Part shown: one piece after another, positions 51,774-60,129 of the stretch
Position numbering within the stretch: the stretch's first letter is position 1
How the letters are laid out: every line of letters starts with the position of its first letter
Assembly: GCA_964587915.1 (NCBI GenBank)
Contig: CAZPMK010000006.1
Span: forward strand, 1-64,000
Length of the DNA stretch: 64,000 nucleotides
Source: CAG-177 sp964587915
GTDB lineage: Bacteria; Bacillota; Clostridia; Oscillospirales; Acutalibacteraceae
Direction: 5' to 3'
Program-made: the position numbers and the translations under genes
Notes under the pieces: generated by a model
What the model saw: the letters and a program-made list of their open reading frames with translations, nothing else
Database searches by the model: none
Told to the model about the DNA's origin: nothing

Positions 51774-52625
51774 TCAGTCGAGCGTTATTTTGCCGAGCTT
51801 GCCGCTTCTGTATTCGTCAAGAAGCATTACCGCCGCTCTTTCGGTATCATACTCGCCCTTTCTGAGGAGCATGCCTCTTTTTGCCGCTATCATTTCAAGC
51901 AAAACATAGGGTTCTTCGATATCCTCGATTTCCTCCAGCTTGTAGCGTTGCATAAGTCTGTCGGGATAATTTTTCTGCATGACGGAAAGCAGGCTCACGG
52001 CAAGCTCCTGAATATCGAGCGTTGTTTCTTTAATGGAGCCGATGAAAGCGAGCTTCAAGCCGACCTGCGGGTCTTCAAATTTCGGCCACAAAACGCCGGG
52101 GGTGTCGAGCAGCTCAATACCCGAGCCGATTGAAAACCACTGATTTCCTCTCGTCACGCCGGGCTTGTCCGCAACCTTGGCACGGTATTTGCCCGCAAGA
52201 CGGTTTATGAAAGAGGATTTTCCCGTATTCGGTATTCCAACAACCATAACGCGAAGCGGCTTACCCGCCATACCCTTTTCGGTATTTGCTTTTATTTTAT
52301 CTTTCAGTACCTCACGCACCGCAGGCTCAAAGCGTTCAAGCCCTTTTCCGCTGCGGCAGTCAACGGGCAGAGCCGTGATCCCTTTTTCGGAAAGCTCCTT
52401 GATTTTGCGTGCCGTTGCTCTCTCGTCCGCAAGGTCACATTTATTCAGCAGAACAATTCTCGGCTTTGTGCCGATTATGTCATCGAGATCCGGATTTCTG
52501 CTGCTCTCCGGAACTCTCGCATCCACAATTTCGCACACGGCATCAATAAGCGGCAGGCTCTCTTTCATCTGCCGTCTGGTTTTTGCCATATGACCGGGAT
52601 ACCATTGTATAACCTTTTCGTTCAT
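51774..52625 (-). CDS. rbgA: Ribosome biogenesis GTPase RbgA (YlqF)
   Basis: Circularly permuted GTPase needed for late assembly of the 50S subunit. 283 aa. The G motifs run in permuted order: LLNKCD (G4), then GIPNTGKSS (G1, near residue 130), VTRG (G2) and DTPGVLWP (G3). N-terminal IQWYPGHMAKTRRQM is the family hallmark. Starts two bases after the lepB stop. Standard member of the rplS-lepB-rbgA-rnhB cluster. Confidence 0.96.
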   Translation of the reverse strand: MNEKVIQWYPGHMAKTRRQMKESLPLIDAVCEIVDARVPESSRNPDLDDIIGTKPRIVLLNKCDLADERATARKIKELSEKGITALPVDCRSGKGLERFEPAVREVLKDKIKANTEKGMAGKPLRVMVVGIPNTGKSSFINRLAGKYRAKVADKPGVTRGNQWFSIGSGIELLDTPGVLWPKFEDPQVGLKLAFIGSIKETTLDIQELAVSLLSVMQKNYPDRLMQRYKLEEIEDIEEPYVLLEMIAAKRGMLLRKGEYDTERAAVMLLDEYRSGKLGKITLD

Positions 52626-52626
52626 A

Positions 52627-53178
52627 TCAATTCATCTTAAATCCGTTCTCGGGAGAAACGCTGAAAACCGCCTTCCCGAGTATGTAATCCGTTCTTATCA
52701 TTCCGACATAGCTGCTTCTGCTGTCCGTCGAGTTATTTCTGTTATCTCCCATGACAAACACATATCCCTCGGGGACGGTAACGGGACCGACAAAATCCTC
52801 CCTTGTGTAGGTAGGCTCGTATGTGTACGGCTCGTCAAGCGGTTCACCGTCAACATAAACAATTCCCTTGGTAAAATCAATATCCACCGTTTGACCTTCA
52901 ACGGCAATAACGCGTTTTACAAGCGTTGTTGCTATCCGCTCGTTCTTTGACGGCTGACCCGTCACGACGATTTCGCCCTGTTTGGGAGCAAAATCAAAGG
53001 CGGACAAAATTATTCTGTCACCCGACAAAAGCGTTGGATACATGGAACTTCCCACAACGCCTATGGTTCGGAATGCAAAAATAAACACAAAGCACACCGT
53101 CACGATTGCGGTTGCGATTATTGAAACCATATCAAAAATGAAGCTCATTGCGGTTGTTTTTTCTTTTTTCTCTTTCAT
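52627..53178 (-). CDS. lepB: Signal peptidase I, copy 2
   Basis: Membrane serine/lysine protease that removes type I signal peptides. 183 aa, one N-terminal membrane segment (about 13-35). Catalytic Ser in GVVGSSMYPTLLSGD, Lys in LVKRVIAVEGQ, and the late motif FVMGDNRNNSTDSR. It starts two bases after the stop of a similar gene, so two paralogues stand in tandem. Both look active. The many exported proteins in the window would be substrates. Confidence 0.94.
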   Translation of the reverse strand: MKEKKEKTTAMSFIFDMVSIIATAIVTVCFVFIFAFRTIGVVGSSMYPTLLSGDRIILSAFDFAPKQGEIVVTGQPSKNERIATTLVKRVIAVEGQTVDIDFTKGIVYVDGEPLDEPYTYEPTYTREDFVGPVTVPEGYVFVMGDNRNNSTDSRSSYVGMIRTDYILGKAVFSVSPENGFKMN

Positions 53179-53180
53179 GC

Positions 53181-53759
53181 TCAGCCCTCGCTGTCACTGT
53201 AAATTTTCCAATCTCCCGACGGAGACATTCTGAATTCCGCCTTGCCGAATACATACCGCTCATCAACAAGACCTATCGTGCTCGACCTGCTGTCAAGGGA
53301 ATCATTGCGGTTATCGCCCATAACGAACAGCTTGCCCTCATCAACAACAAGGGGGAACTTAATATCGTAGTAAAGAGAGGTGGGCTCTGCGATATATTCC
53401 TCGTTGAGCCTTTCGCCGTTGACATAGACCTCATGTGCATTGAAATCAATATACACCTCATCACCGCCGACGGCAATTACTCTTTTGATTATCGGCACAT
53501 TTCTTTCCCAAGGCTGAGTTACGACAACGATATCTCCCCGCTTCGGATTCATCGTGACGCTTCTAACGGCGACCCAATCTCCGTCGTGCAGCGTTGGATA
53601 CATTGAAGAGCCCTCAACGCCGACGGCACGCAGTCCGAAAACGAATATGACCAAAACAAAAATTATGGCACTTTTGGCGGCATCAACAATATCAAAGCAT
53701 AACGAAACGGCACCGTTGGTTTCATCGTGCTTGACCCAATATTCTTCTGTCCGTCTCAT
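53181..53759 (-). CDS. lepB: Signal peptidase I, copy 1
   Basis: A 192-aa signal peptidase with one membrane segment (about 27-50). Catalytic Ser in GVEGSSMYPTLHDGD, Lys in IIKRVIAVGGD, and FVMGDNRNDSLDSR. It differs from the following copy in its N-terminal cytoplasmic part (RRTEEYWVKHDETNG) and in the insert before the last motif. Ribosome site AGGTGA, 60 bases after the rplS terminator, so it is expressed by read-through or an unseen promoter. Confidence 0.94.
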   Translation of the reverse strand: MRRTEEYWVKHDETNGAVSLCFDIVDAAKSAIIFVLVIFVFGLRAVGVEGSSMYPTLHDGDWVAVRSVTMNPKRGDIVVVTQPWERNVPIIKRVIAVGGDEVYIDFNAHEVYVNGERLNEEYIAEPTSLYYDIKFPLVVDEGKLFVMGDNRNDSLDSRSSTIGLVDERYVFGKAEFRMSPSGDWKIYSDSEG

Positions 53760-53791
53760 TTATGCTCACCTGCCCGTAAAAAATGCAAAAA

Positions 53792-53819
53792 GGTGTAACA
53801 ACCGCAAAGCTGTTACACC
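53792..53819 (-). terminator. Terminator after rplS
   Basis: Perfect GGTGTAACA/TGTTACACC stem, 10-base loop, followed on the minus strand by TTTTTGCATTTTTT. Confidence 0.9.
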
Positions 53820-53830
53820 CCTCACTCTGT

Positions 53831-54175
53831 TTATCTGATCTGTTCTTTGACCTTTGCAGCCTTACCGACTCTGTCTCTGAGGTAGTAGAGCTTGCTTCTG
53901 CGAACACGGCCGTGTCTGACTGTTTCAACCTTTGCAACGTTGGGGGAATGAATGGGGAATACCCTTTCAACTCCTACGCCGTAGGAAACGCGGCGAACGG
54001 TAAAGGTTTCGGAAACGCCTGAGCCCTTGCGAGCGATAACGGTGCCTTCGAAGATCTGGATTCTTTCCTTGTCACCCTCACGAATTTTAACGTGAACCTT
54101 AACGGTATCACCGACTTCTACTGAGGGAACCTCTGCTTTGAGTGAATCCTGTGCGATAAGTTTGAGTGCGTCCAT
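53831..54175 (-). CDS. rplS: 50S ribosomal protein L19
   Basis: Ribosomal protein at the 30S-50S interface, 114 aa, normal length. Conserved: VEVGDTVKVHVKIREGDKERIQ, FEGTVIARKG, FTVRRVSYGVGVERVFP and KLYYLRD. Ribosome site CGGAGGAAAATA. It has its own promoter with a 120-base structured leader, and its own terminator. In many bacteria it follows trmD; that gene is not here. Confidence 0.97.
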   Translation of the reverse strand: MDALKLIAQDSLKAEVPSVEVGDTVKVHVKIREGDKERIQIFEGTVIARKGSGVSETFTVRRVSYGVGVERVFPIHSPNVAKVETVRHGRVRRSKLYYLRDRVGKAAKVKEQIR

Positions 54176-54329
54176 GATTATTTTCCTCCGTTTTTTTCAG
54201 ATGTTCGTAACTGCCTGCGGCGGAAAGAGGAACACCCGCTTTAATGTTTTCGGCATTAAAACCCGTCTTTGAGAATCAAGACGGCACAAATGCGAGTAAT
54301 ATAATACCACAATATAATTAAGAATGCAA
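54176..54329 (-). promoter_or_regulatory. rplS promoter and structured leader
   Basis: On the minus strand TTGCAT (54329-54324), 17-base spacer, TATTAT (54306-54301). The roughly 120-base leader holds two hairpins: CCGTCTTGATT...AAGACGG near 54283-54262 and TTTAATG...CATTAAA near 54260-54240. Ribosomal protein L19 leaders are known in Bacilli; a similar autoregulatory role is possible here. Confidence 0.55.
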
Positions 54330-54376
54330 GTGTTTTTTTGAGGTTTTAAAGCGTTTTTAAAAAATTATTTTCATTC

Positions 54377-55042
54377 TTATTCAAACACTTCGAGATTTTC
54401 CTGCAAAAGGCGTGTTCTTGATATTGTATTTTTCTCCGGCTCGGCGGCAAACTCTGCAAAAAGAGTATTCATCAGCAGCTCTGCGTTAAGATTAACACTG
54501 CTTCCTGCCGCAAGGATTGCCTTGGTATATACCGTGTTTCCCCGTGCTTCGCAGGTAAAGCTGCGTACCATATCGCAGAGATTGACGGTCTTTATTCCCT
54601 TTTTGCTTCTCTTTTCGGCATTGAGAGTTCCCGAATTGATTATCTCCGTTGCTCCCGCAGAAAAGCCCTGTGCCTCGCCCTCACTCGAAAATTCGGTTGA
54701 AATTTCATATTCGGCGGCGGCAATTTGGTTCGATTTGCATATCGGCTCACGGGATTCGAGAATTCTAATTCCCTCGGGCATGACAGCGTTGAGCCTGTCC
54801 GTTATTTCTTCAAAGGAAAGAGAGTCGTCCTCAATTCGGATATCCAGCGGTTCACGCTTTCCCTCCTGTCCGAGAGGAAGCGGAAGAAGGAAGGTAATGT
54901 AGGGATGCGGATTGAAGCCCTCCGTATACCACAGGGGTATCTCGGCACGCCTGACCGCTCGGGTAAAGCAACGGTTCATATCAAGATGGGAGGTATAAAC
55001 GGCAAGTCCGCTTTTCTCAAACCATATTCTTACGGGTTTCAT
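54377..55042 (-). CDS. TIGR03936 family (DUF2344) radical-SAM-associated protein
   Basis: A 221-aa protein of the group that always follows or is fused to TIGR03960 radical SAM proteins. N-terminal KPVRIWFEKSGLAVYTSHLDMNRCFTRAVRRAEIPLWYTEGFNPHP is family-typical (read in parts: YTSHLD, FNPHP). Function unknown; partners suggest a tRNA or ribosome modification. The start at 55042 has CGGAGGTGTATGCA before it; the gene overlaps the end of the radical SAM gene by 26 bases, so they are coupled. Confidence 0.85.
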   Translation of the reverse strand: MKPVRIWFEKSGLAVYTSHLDMNRCFTRAVRRAEIPLWYTEGFNPHPYITFLLPLPLGQEGKREPLDIRIEDDSLSFEEITDRLNAVMPEGIRILESREPICKSNQIAAAEYEISTEFSSEGEAQGFSAGATEIINSGTLNAEKRSKKGIKTVNLCDMVRSFTCEARGNTVYTKAILAAGSSVNLNAELLMNTLFAEFAAEPEKNTISRTRLLQENLEVFE

Positions 55043-56873
55043 TGCATACACCTCCGTTCAGTCTCGCCGCACCGCAGCCTGCACATTTTTCTCGGCAGGA
55101 CGGTGTTGTTTCACCTTTGTGTGCTTTCATATTTTCTCTGATAAGAAATTCCTTTGTAACGCCGTAGTCCATGTGATCCCACGGAAGAATCTCGTCAAAA
55201 TCACGCTTTCTCGCCGTATAGAAGAACGGGTCGATGCCGTTTTCTTCAAAGCTGTCCATCCACTTATCTCGGTCGAGATGTTCTTCCCAGCTGTCGAATT
55301 TACAGCCCTTTCTCCATGCCGTTTCGATAACGTCACAAAGTCTGCGGTCGCCTCTTGCAAATACGCCCTCCAAAAAGCTCGTCCACGGAACATGGCGTGA
55401 AACGCTGACCTTTCTCGTTTTGACGCAGGATATCAGAAAATTCTGCTTTTCAATAAGCGTGTCCGGTCTGTTTTGTGCTTCCCATTGGAACGGCGTAAAA
55501 GGCTTCGGGACAAGGGATGCAACGCTTATGCTGACGTTTACGCCCTTGCCTTTCGGCTTGTTTTCGTTTTTATAAAATTCATCAACAACCGCCTGTGCAA
55601 GGTCGGCTATGCCCTTTATATCCTCTGCCGTTTCGGTGGGCAAGCCTATCATAAAATAGAGCTTTACCGCCGTCCAGCCGCCCGCAAAAGCCTGTGCCGC
55701 CGTTGAAAGAACCTCCTGCTCGGTGATGTTTTTGTTTATAACGTCACGCAGCCTTTGAGTGCCCGCTTCGGGTGCAAACGTAAGTCCGCTTCGGCGTACC
55801 GCATTAAGCTGTTCCATAAGCTCTTTCGGAAAATTATCGGCTCTGAGTGAGGGCAATGCGATATTTATTTGGTTTTTGAGAGTCCACGGAAGCATATTCG
55901 TTATCAGCTTTTCAAGCCCGTGATAGTCACTTGTACTCAAGGAGCACAAGGAGATTTCGTCGTAGCCCGTTTTTTCGCATATCGAACGGCATTGTGCTTC
56001 AACGGTTTCGGGAGATTTTTCTCTGAGCGGTCTGTTGAGGAAGCCCGCCTGACAAAAGCGGCAGCCCCTTATACAGCCTCGGAAAATCTCAACCGTCGTT
56101 CTGTCGTGAACCACCTCGAGAAACGGCACGACAAACTCGGACGGAGCGAACATTTTATCCAAATCGGCAACATTTCTCTTTTCAACCTTTGCGGGAGCAC
56201 CGCAGGTCGGGGTAACGGATTTAACCGTGTTATCCTCGTTATATTCGACCTCGTAAAGTGACGGAACATACACGCCCTTAATCTGTGCGGCGGCAACAAG
56301 AAATTCCTGCTTCGTTGCACCCTTGGCTTTATATTCCTTTAATAAATCTATAAGCTCGTTCGTAACCTCTTCTCCGTCACCGGGAAGAGTGATATCGAAA
56401 AACTCCGCCATCGGTTCGGCGTTGCAAACGCAGGTGCCGCCCGCAATGACTATCGGAGTAAGAGCCGTTCTGTCCTTTGACCTCACGGGAAGTCCCGCAA
56501 GGTCAAGCATATTCAGAACATTGGTATAACTCAGCTCATACTGCATGGTAAAGCCGATAAGGTCAAAATCCTTTATTGCTTCGCCGCTTTCGAGTGCATA
56601 CAGCGGCACGGAATTTTCACGCATTATCTTTTCCATATCGACATCGGGAGCAAAAACACGCTCGCACCACGCATCCTCCCTTGCGTTTACAAGAGAATAG
56701 AGTATCTTCATGCCGAGATGCGACATTCCTATTTCATATGTATCGGGGAAGCAAAAGGCATAGCGGATATCAATTTCGGATTTATCCTTGACAACGCTGT
56801 TAAGCTCGCCGCCCGTATATCTGCCGGGTTTTTGAACGCTGAGCAGGAATTTTTCTATTTCTTTAGGGTACAT
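55017..56873 (-). CDS. TIGR03960 family B12-binding/radical SAM protein
   Basis: A 618-aa predicted radical SAM enzyme. The N-terminal part resembles a B12-binding-type domain (VIAGGTCVCNAEPM near residue 160). The cluster motif is RGCIRGCRFCQAG (CxxxCxxC), binding the 4Fe-4S centre. FAPEAGTQRLRDVINKNI is another conserved block. A Cys-rich tail (CREKCAGCGAARLNGGVC) may bind a second metal. The frame opens to 56951, but GGAGAGAAAAGCT fits the ATG at 56873. It lies directly after the spoIVF-like pair, an order common in clostridia, with TIGR03936 following. Reaction unknown. Confidence 0.87.
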   Translation of the reverse strand: MYPKEIEKFLLSVQKPGRYTGGELNSVVKDKSEIDIRYAFCFPDTYEIGMSHLGMKILYSLVNAREDAWCERVFAPDVDMEKIMRENSVPLYALESGEAIKDFDLIGFTMQYELSYTNVLNMLDLAGLPVRSKDRTALTPIVIAGGTCVCNAEPMAEFFDITLPGDGEEVTNELIDLLKEYKAKGATKQEFLVAAAQIKGVYVPSLYEVEYNEDNTVKSVTPTCGAPAKVEKRNVADLDKMFAPSEFVVPFLEVVHDRTTVEIFRGCIRGCRFCQAGFLNRPLREKSPETVEAQCRSICEKTGYDEISLCSLSTSDYHGLEKLITNMLPWTLKNQINIALPSLRADNFPKELMEQLNAVRRSGLTFAPEAGTQRLRDVINKNITEQEVLSTAAQAFAGGWTAVKLYFMIGLPTETAEDIKGIADLAQAVVDEFYKNENKPKGKGVNVSISVASLVPKPFTPFQWEAQNRPDTLIEKQNFLISCVKTRKVSVSRHVPWTSFLEGVFARGDRRLCDVIETAWRKGCKFDSWEEHLDRDKWMDSFEENGIDPFFYTARKRDFDEILPWDHMDYGVTKEFLIRENMKAHKGETTPSCREKCAGCGAARLNGGVCNETRKNMV

Positions 56874-56931
56874 AGCTTTTCTCTCCATTATAAACTTCTT
56901 GCTGTATTGTAACACATCTTTCGCGAAAAAT

Positions 56932-57543
56932 CTACAGCTTAATGCTGTCATTTTCTTTTTTATTCATCAAAACGCATACCGAAAGATACAGCGAAACTCC
57001 GATGAGCGTAATATTTCCGTTCTTTATCAGCAGAATTACTCCCGCACAGCAAAGCGGGACAAGGGCGGCGGCGGATATTCCGAACGATATTTTTTCGGCT
57101 TTTTCATATTCAAGCGTTCCTCCCAAAAGAGTAAAAAGCAGATTTCCTCCGTCGAGCGGAATGCACGGAAGCATATTGAACGCACCTATTCCGAGACTTA
57201 TTATTGCACATGAACGCATAAAATCATGCCTGTTTGCGAACAAAAAAAGCAATGCGGAAAAAATCAGATTTGCGGCAGGACCGCAGATATAAAGCAACGC
57301 TTCGCCGTTTCGACTCGAAAGTACGCCGCTTCTTTCGAGCTTGATGCCGTAAAATGAAAGCTCTATTAACGACGGTCTTTCTCCCATTGCGGCAAGGCAT
57401 ATCAAATGTCCCGCCTCATGAACAATGCAGCAAAGCAGAGCCGCCGAGCTGACTCCGCTTTCGTCAAGAATCAATGTAAGCGTTACGGCGGCGGCAAAGG
57501 AAACATTGATTTTAAGTCTTGTTTTTCCTATTTCAGCTTTCAT
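56932..57543 (-). CDS. spoIVFB: SpoIVFB-like intramembrane metalloprotease (M50)
   Basis: A 203-aa site-2-type protease with about six hydrophobic segments. Zinc motif HEAGH at 42-46 and the second metal motif NMLPCIPLDGGN, with the Asp at 131, give a complete active site. In Bacillus SpoIVFB cuts pro-sigma-K in the mother cell. It overlaps the SpoIVFA-like gene by 11 bases and is followed by TIGR03960. Length is shorter than Bacillus SpoIVFB (about 288), lacking the C-terminal CBS domain, so regulation by ATP through CBS is not expected. The sporulation role is inferred from gene pairing. Confidence 0.85.
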   Translation of the reverse strand: MKAEIGKTRLKINVSFAAAVTLTLILDESGVSSAALLCCIVHEAGHLICLAAMGERPSLIELSFYGIKLERSGVLSSRNGEALLYICGPAANLIFSALLFLFANRHDFMRSCAIISLGIGAFNMLPCIPLDGGNLLFTLLGGTLEYEKAEKISFGISAAALVPLCCAGVILLIKNGNITLIGVSLYLSVCVLMNKKENDSIKL

Positions 57544-58483
57544 TTTCTTCAGGGAACAGCAACGTTTCGGGATCGACTCTCACGCCGTCTATCCTAACCT
57601 CAAAATGCAGGTGCGGACCCGTTGACCAGCCCGTTGAGCCGACAAGTCCCAGAGTTTCGCCCTGTCTTATGACGCTTCCCTGCTTCACATATATTTCGGA
57701 AAGGTGGCAGTAATAGGTCTCGAACGAAGCCGAATGCCGCATTAAGACATATTTTCCCCAAACATCGTTTTCTCCCGTCTCCTCAATTTCTCCGTAAAAA
57801 GCCGCCGCAACGGGTGTGCCCTGTGCCGCCGCAAGGTCAAGTCCCGTATGGAAGCCGTAATTACCCGATATCGGGTTTGTTCTGTAGCCGAAGCGTGATG
57901 TTCTCCGTGCATTTTTCACCGGCATTACCGGTGAGGTGCTGACATAATACGGTGCAAAGGACACTCCGCTTGCCGTCTGCGATGAGCGGATATCCTCGCC
58001 GCCCGAGCCCTCTCCGATTTCGCCCACGGCAACTCTTTCGCCCGTTTCGTCACTTACCGCCTCAAAAATGTTCATCGTCACCTCGGCACTTGCCGTCACG
58101 GATGCTTCTTCGCTCGTTTTCTCCTCCGCTGCCGGCTCTGACGCCGTCCGAGTCGCAGGCTTCATTGCATACGATGCCGCATTTTTTATCTGCTCCCATA
58201 CCTGACCGATGCTCATGTTTTCGGACATTATCCCCGAATAATCGTTTTTCATACGCTCATATGTATTCGGGCTGAGCTTTGAAGCGGCAAACACCGCCGC
58301 CGCAACGATAATGCACAGCACACTTTGAAGTGCAAGCAATCTCACAAGGCTGTCGGTTTTGGTTTTCGGCTTTTTACTTTTACGCCCCTCTCTTTTTTCG
58401 TCCTCATCCGTAAAGCGGAATCGGCTTGTGTATTCCTCTCTGCGTGTTCTCGGTAAAAATGTATTTTCGGTTCCGTTTTCCAT
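57533..58483 (-). CDS. SpoIVFA-like M23 (LytM) family protein
   Basis: A 316-aa protein with a charged N-terminal cytoplasmic part, one membrane segment (about 48-67), a Ser/Thr/Glu-rich stretch (110-170) and a C-terminal peptidase M23 domain. The LytM zinc pattern is intact: HTGLD (H212, D216) and GPHLHFE (H291, H293). Bacillus SpoIVFA has a degenerate LytM domain, so this one may be an active endopeptidase or use zinc structurally. It overlaps spoIVFB, which argues for SpoIVFA; a SpoIIQ-like protein is the alternative. Confidence 0.82.
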   Translation of the reverse strand: MENGTENTFLPRTRREEYTSRFRFTDEDEKREGRKSKKPKTKTDSLVRLLALQSVLCIIVAAAVFAASKLSPNTYERMKNDYSGIMSENMSIGQVWEQIKNAASYAMKPATRTASEPAAEEKTSEEASVTASAEVTMNIFEAVSDETGERVAVGEIGEGSGGEDIRSSQTASGVSFAPYYVSTSPVMPVKNARRTSRFGYRTNPISGNYGFHTGLDLAAAQGTPVAAAFYGEIEETGENDVWGKYVLMRHSASFETYYCHLSEIYVKQGSVIRQGETLGLVGSTGWSTGPHLHFEVRIDGVRVDPETLLFPEENES

Positions 58484-58533
58484 ATTGCTCCTCCAAAATT
58501 CTTTTCAGCGGTCATCTAATAATATGAAAAAAA

Positions 58534-58565
58534 TCCCCGCCGCATTCCGAAGAATACGGCAAGGA
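58534..58565 (-). terminator. Terminator of the ECF/DUF4430 operon
   Basis: 14-bp stem with G-U pairs and a TTCG loop (58565-58552 with 58547-58534), followed by TTTTTTT on the minus strand. It separates the ECF operon from the spoIVF-like genes. Confidence 0.9.
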
Positions 58566-58570
58566 CGGAA

Positions 58571-59416
58571 TTATGCTCCGATATCCTCTCCGAGATCGCA
58601 GGTATATATCCATTCAATTCGGTCGCCGTCTCTGACGGTGTAGGCACTGCTTCCGTAATTCGGGAAGCTCCCGTTGACACGGTACATCCAGCCCGAGCGT
58701 GAGCCGCAATCCTTTTCATAAAGCTGATGTATTCCCTCAACATACCAATTGCCGTACCCCGCACTGAAGCTCGCCTCGTATTGAATGCCCTGCGAACGGC
58801 AGTATACGCACCCGTCGGTGCAGACATTTTCGGCACAGGCTCTTTTCAAAACGTCAAACGCCGTTTCACCTTGTGTAAAGCTCATTTTCACCTCATGCAG
58901 AATATATCCGTCGGAGGGCAAGAACTGCTCCTTTCCGCTTTTGAGCTTATCTTTGTTTTCAAGTGCCTTAACGCAGGATACGGACACCGTACAGTATTTT
59001 ACCGCCGCCTCGGTTGTTTCGGGAACGGAGGTGTATCTTTTTGTTGTTGTCGGGACACTCGTAGTTTCGCAAGCAGTGGTTTTCGGTTTTCGTGTGGTGG
59101 TCGGCTTTTTTGCAGTGGTTATTCTGCTTTGAAATTTTGAGGTCGTTTCGTTTTTCGTAAAGCGGACGGTTGTTGATTTCGTTGTCTTTTCCCGAGTGCT
59201 TTTTTCCGTGCGACGGCTCGTTTGCTTCAAAGAAGTCCCCGCTTGCGTTTCGCTCGAGGATGTTTCCTCTGCGGCAGTTTGTCTCGTCACCTCCGCCGTA
59301 ACCTCTGTACTGCTCGACGTTGCCGTTTCGGTGAGGCTGTCTGCCGTATTTTCCGTACAGGAAGCACAGAAAAACAAAAATGAAAAGGTAATCAGAAGAG
59401 CAATTATTTTCTTCAT
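58571..59416 (-). CDS. DUF4430 lipoprotein
   Basis: A 281-aa lipoprotein: lipobox FFCASC with the Cys near residue 20. Residues 22-140 are a long Thr/Ser/Lys linker (repeats such as TTKR, TTRKPKTT), followed by a DUF4430 domain (about 155-281) with GETAFDVLKRACAEN, GIQYEASFSAGYGNWYVEGI, GSRSGWMYRVNGSFPNYG and YTVRDGDRIEWIYTCD. DUF4430 resembles the C-terminal beta domain of the animal cobalamin carriers, transcobalamin and intrinsic factor. The ATG overlaps the S-component stop (ATGA), with GGAGGT. Last gene of the riboswitch-controlled ECF operon; predicted to capture a corrinoid at the cell surface (inference). Confidence 0.85.
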   Translation of the reverse strand: MKKIIALLITFSFLFFCASCTENTADSLTETATSSSTEVTAEVTRQTAAEETSSSETQAGTSLKQTSRRTEKSTREKTTKSTTVRFTKNETTSKFQSRITTAKKPTTTRKPKTTACETTSVPTTTKRYTSVPETTEAAVKYCTVSVSCVKALENKDKLKSGKEQFLPSDGYILHEVKMSFTQGETAFDVLKRACAENVCTDGCVYCRSQGIQYEASFSAGYGNWYVEGIHQLYEKDCGSRSGWMYRVNGSFPNYGSSAYTVRDGDRIEWIYTCDLGEDIGA

Positions 59417-60129
59417 TGTAAACCTCCGTACATACCGTACTTTATCTTCAATCTTTCGAGCTTTTCTATAAAGCCCTTGCCTGTCAACGCCAGCACCGCG
59501 GCGGTCGTTATCGCATAGGAGGCGGTAAACGGCACTCCCGAGGCATATATTGAAATTATCTGTTTGAGCGAAAAAGATGTTGCCATCATCAGGACGGAGG
59601 AAATATCAACTATCAGTCCGTAGAGCACGAAGCAGAGCAGTCCGCCGATGACGGAAAGAGTGAGTCGGTTGTCACGCAAACGCTTGTTTGAAAATACGAT
59701 TCCCGCCGCAAAGCCCACCGCTCCGAGTCCGAGCATTTGGAACGGTGTGAATACTCCCTGTCCGAAAATAAAATTCGATGCAAACGCCGATACCGCACCC
59801 GCAACAAAGCCCGTCTGTGCTCCGAAGCAAGCCGCAGTTATTATCACTATCGCACACATGGGCTTGATTGTCGGCAGAGCAAAAAACGCCGCTCTTGAAG
59901 CTACCGCCGCCGCACACATTGCCGCAAGCACGGTAAGCTCTCTTGCAGAGGGCTTGTGCCGTTCAAACGATACAAAAAACGGAATGCACGCCGCCGCAAT
60001 TATTACCGCTGCAAGGATATAGCAATATCTTGTGCCCTCAAAAAAGCCGGCCATTGCAACTGCGGCAATTATCAGCAATACGGTTAAAGCCGCCGAAACG
60101 ATATTCAGTTTGACATATTTTTTCTGCAC
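59413..60129 (-). CDS. ECF transporter S component (predicted cobalamin type)
   Basis: A 238-aa substrate-binding membrane protein with about six hydrophobic segments. The block SARELTVLAAMCAAAVASR with PFQMLGLGAVGFAAG is typical of ECF S components of the CbrT-like kind. There is a cytoplasmic N-terminal start QKKYVKLNIVS. It overlaps the EcfA gene by 25 bases and the DUF4430 lipoprotein by 4. A cobalamin riboswitch precedes the operon, which points to cobalamin or a precursor as the ligand. Confidence 0.82.
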   Translation of the reverse strand: MQKKYVKLNIVSAALTVLLIIAAVAMAGFFEGTRYCYILAAVIIAAACIPFFVSFERHKPSARELTVLAAMCAAAVASRAAFFALPTIKPMCAIVIITAACFGAQTGFVAGAVSAFASNFIFGQGVFTPFQMLGLGAVGFAAGIVFSNKRLRDNRLTLSVIGGLLCFVLYGLIVDISSVLMMATSFSLKQIISIYASGVPFTASYAITTAAVLALTGKGFIEKLERLKIKYGMYGGLQ

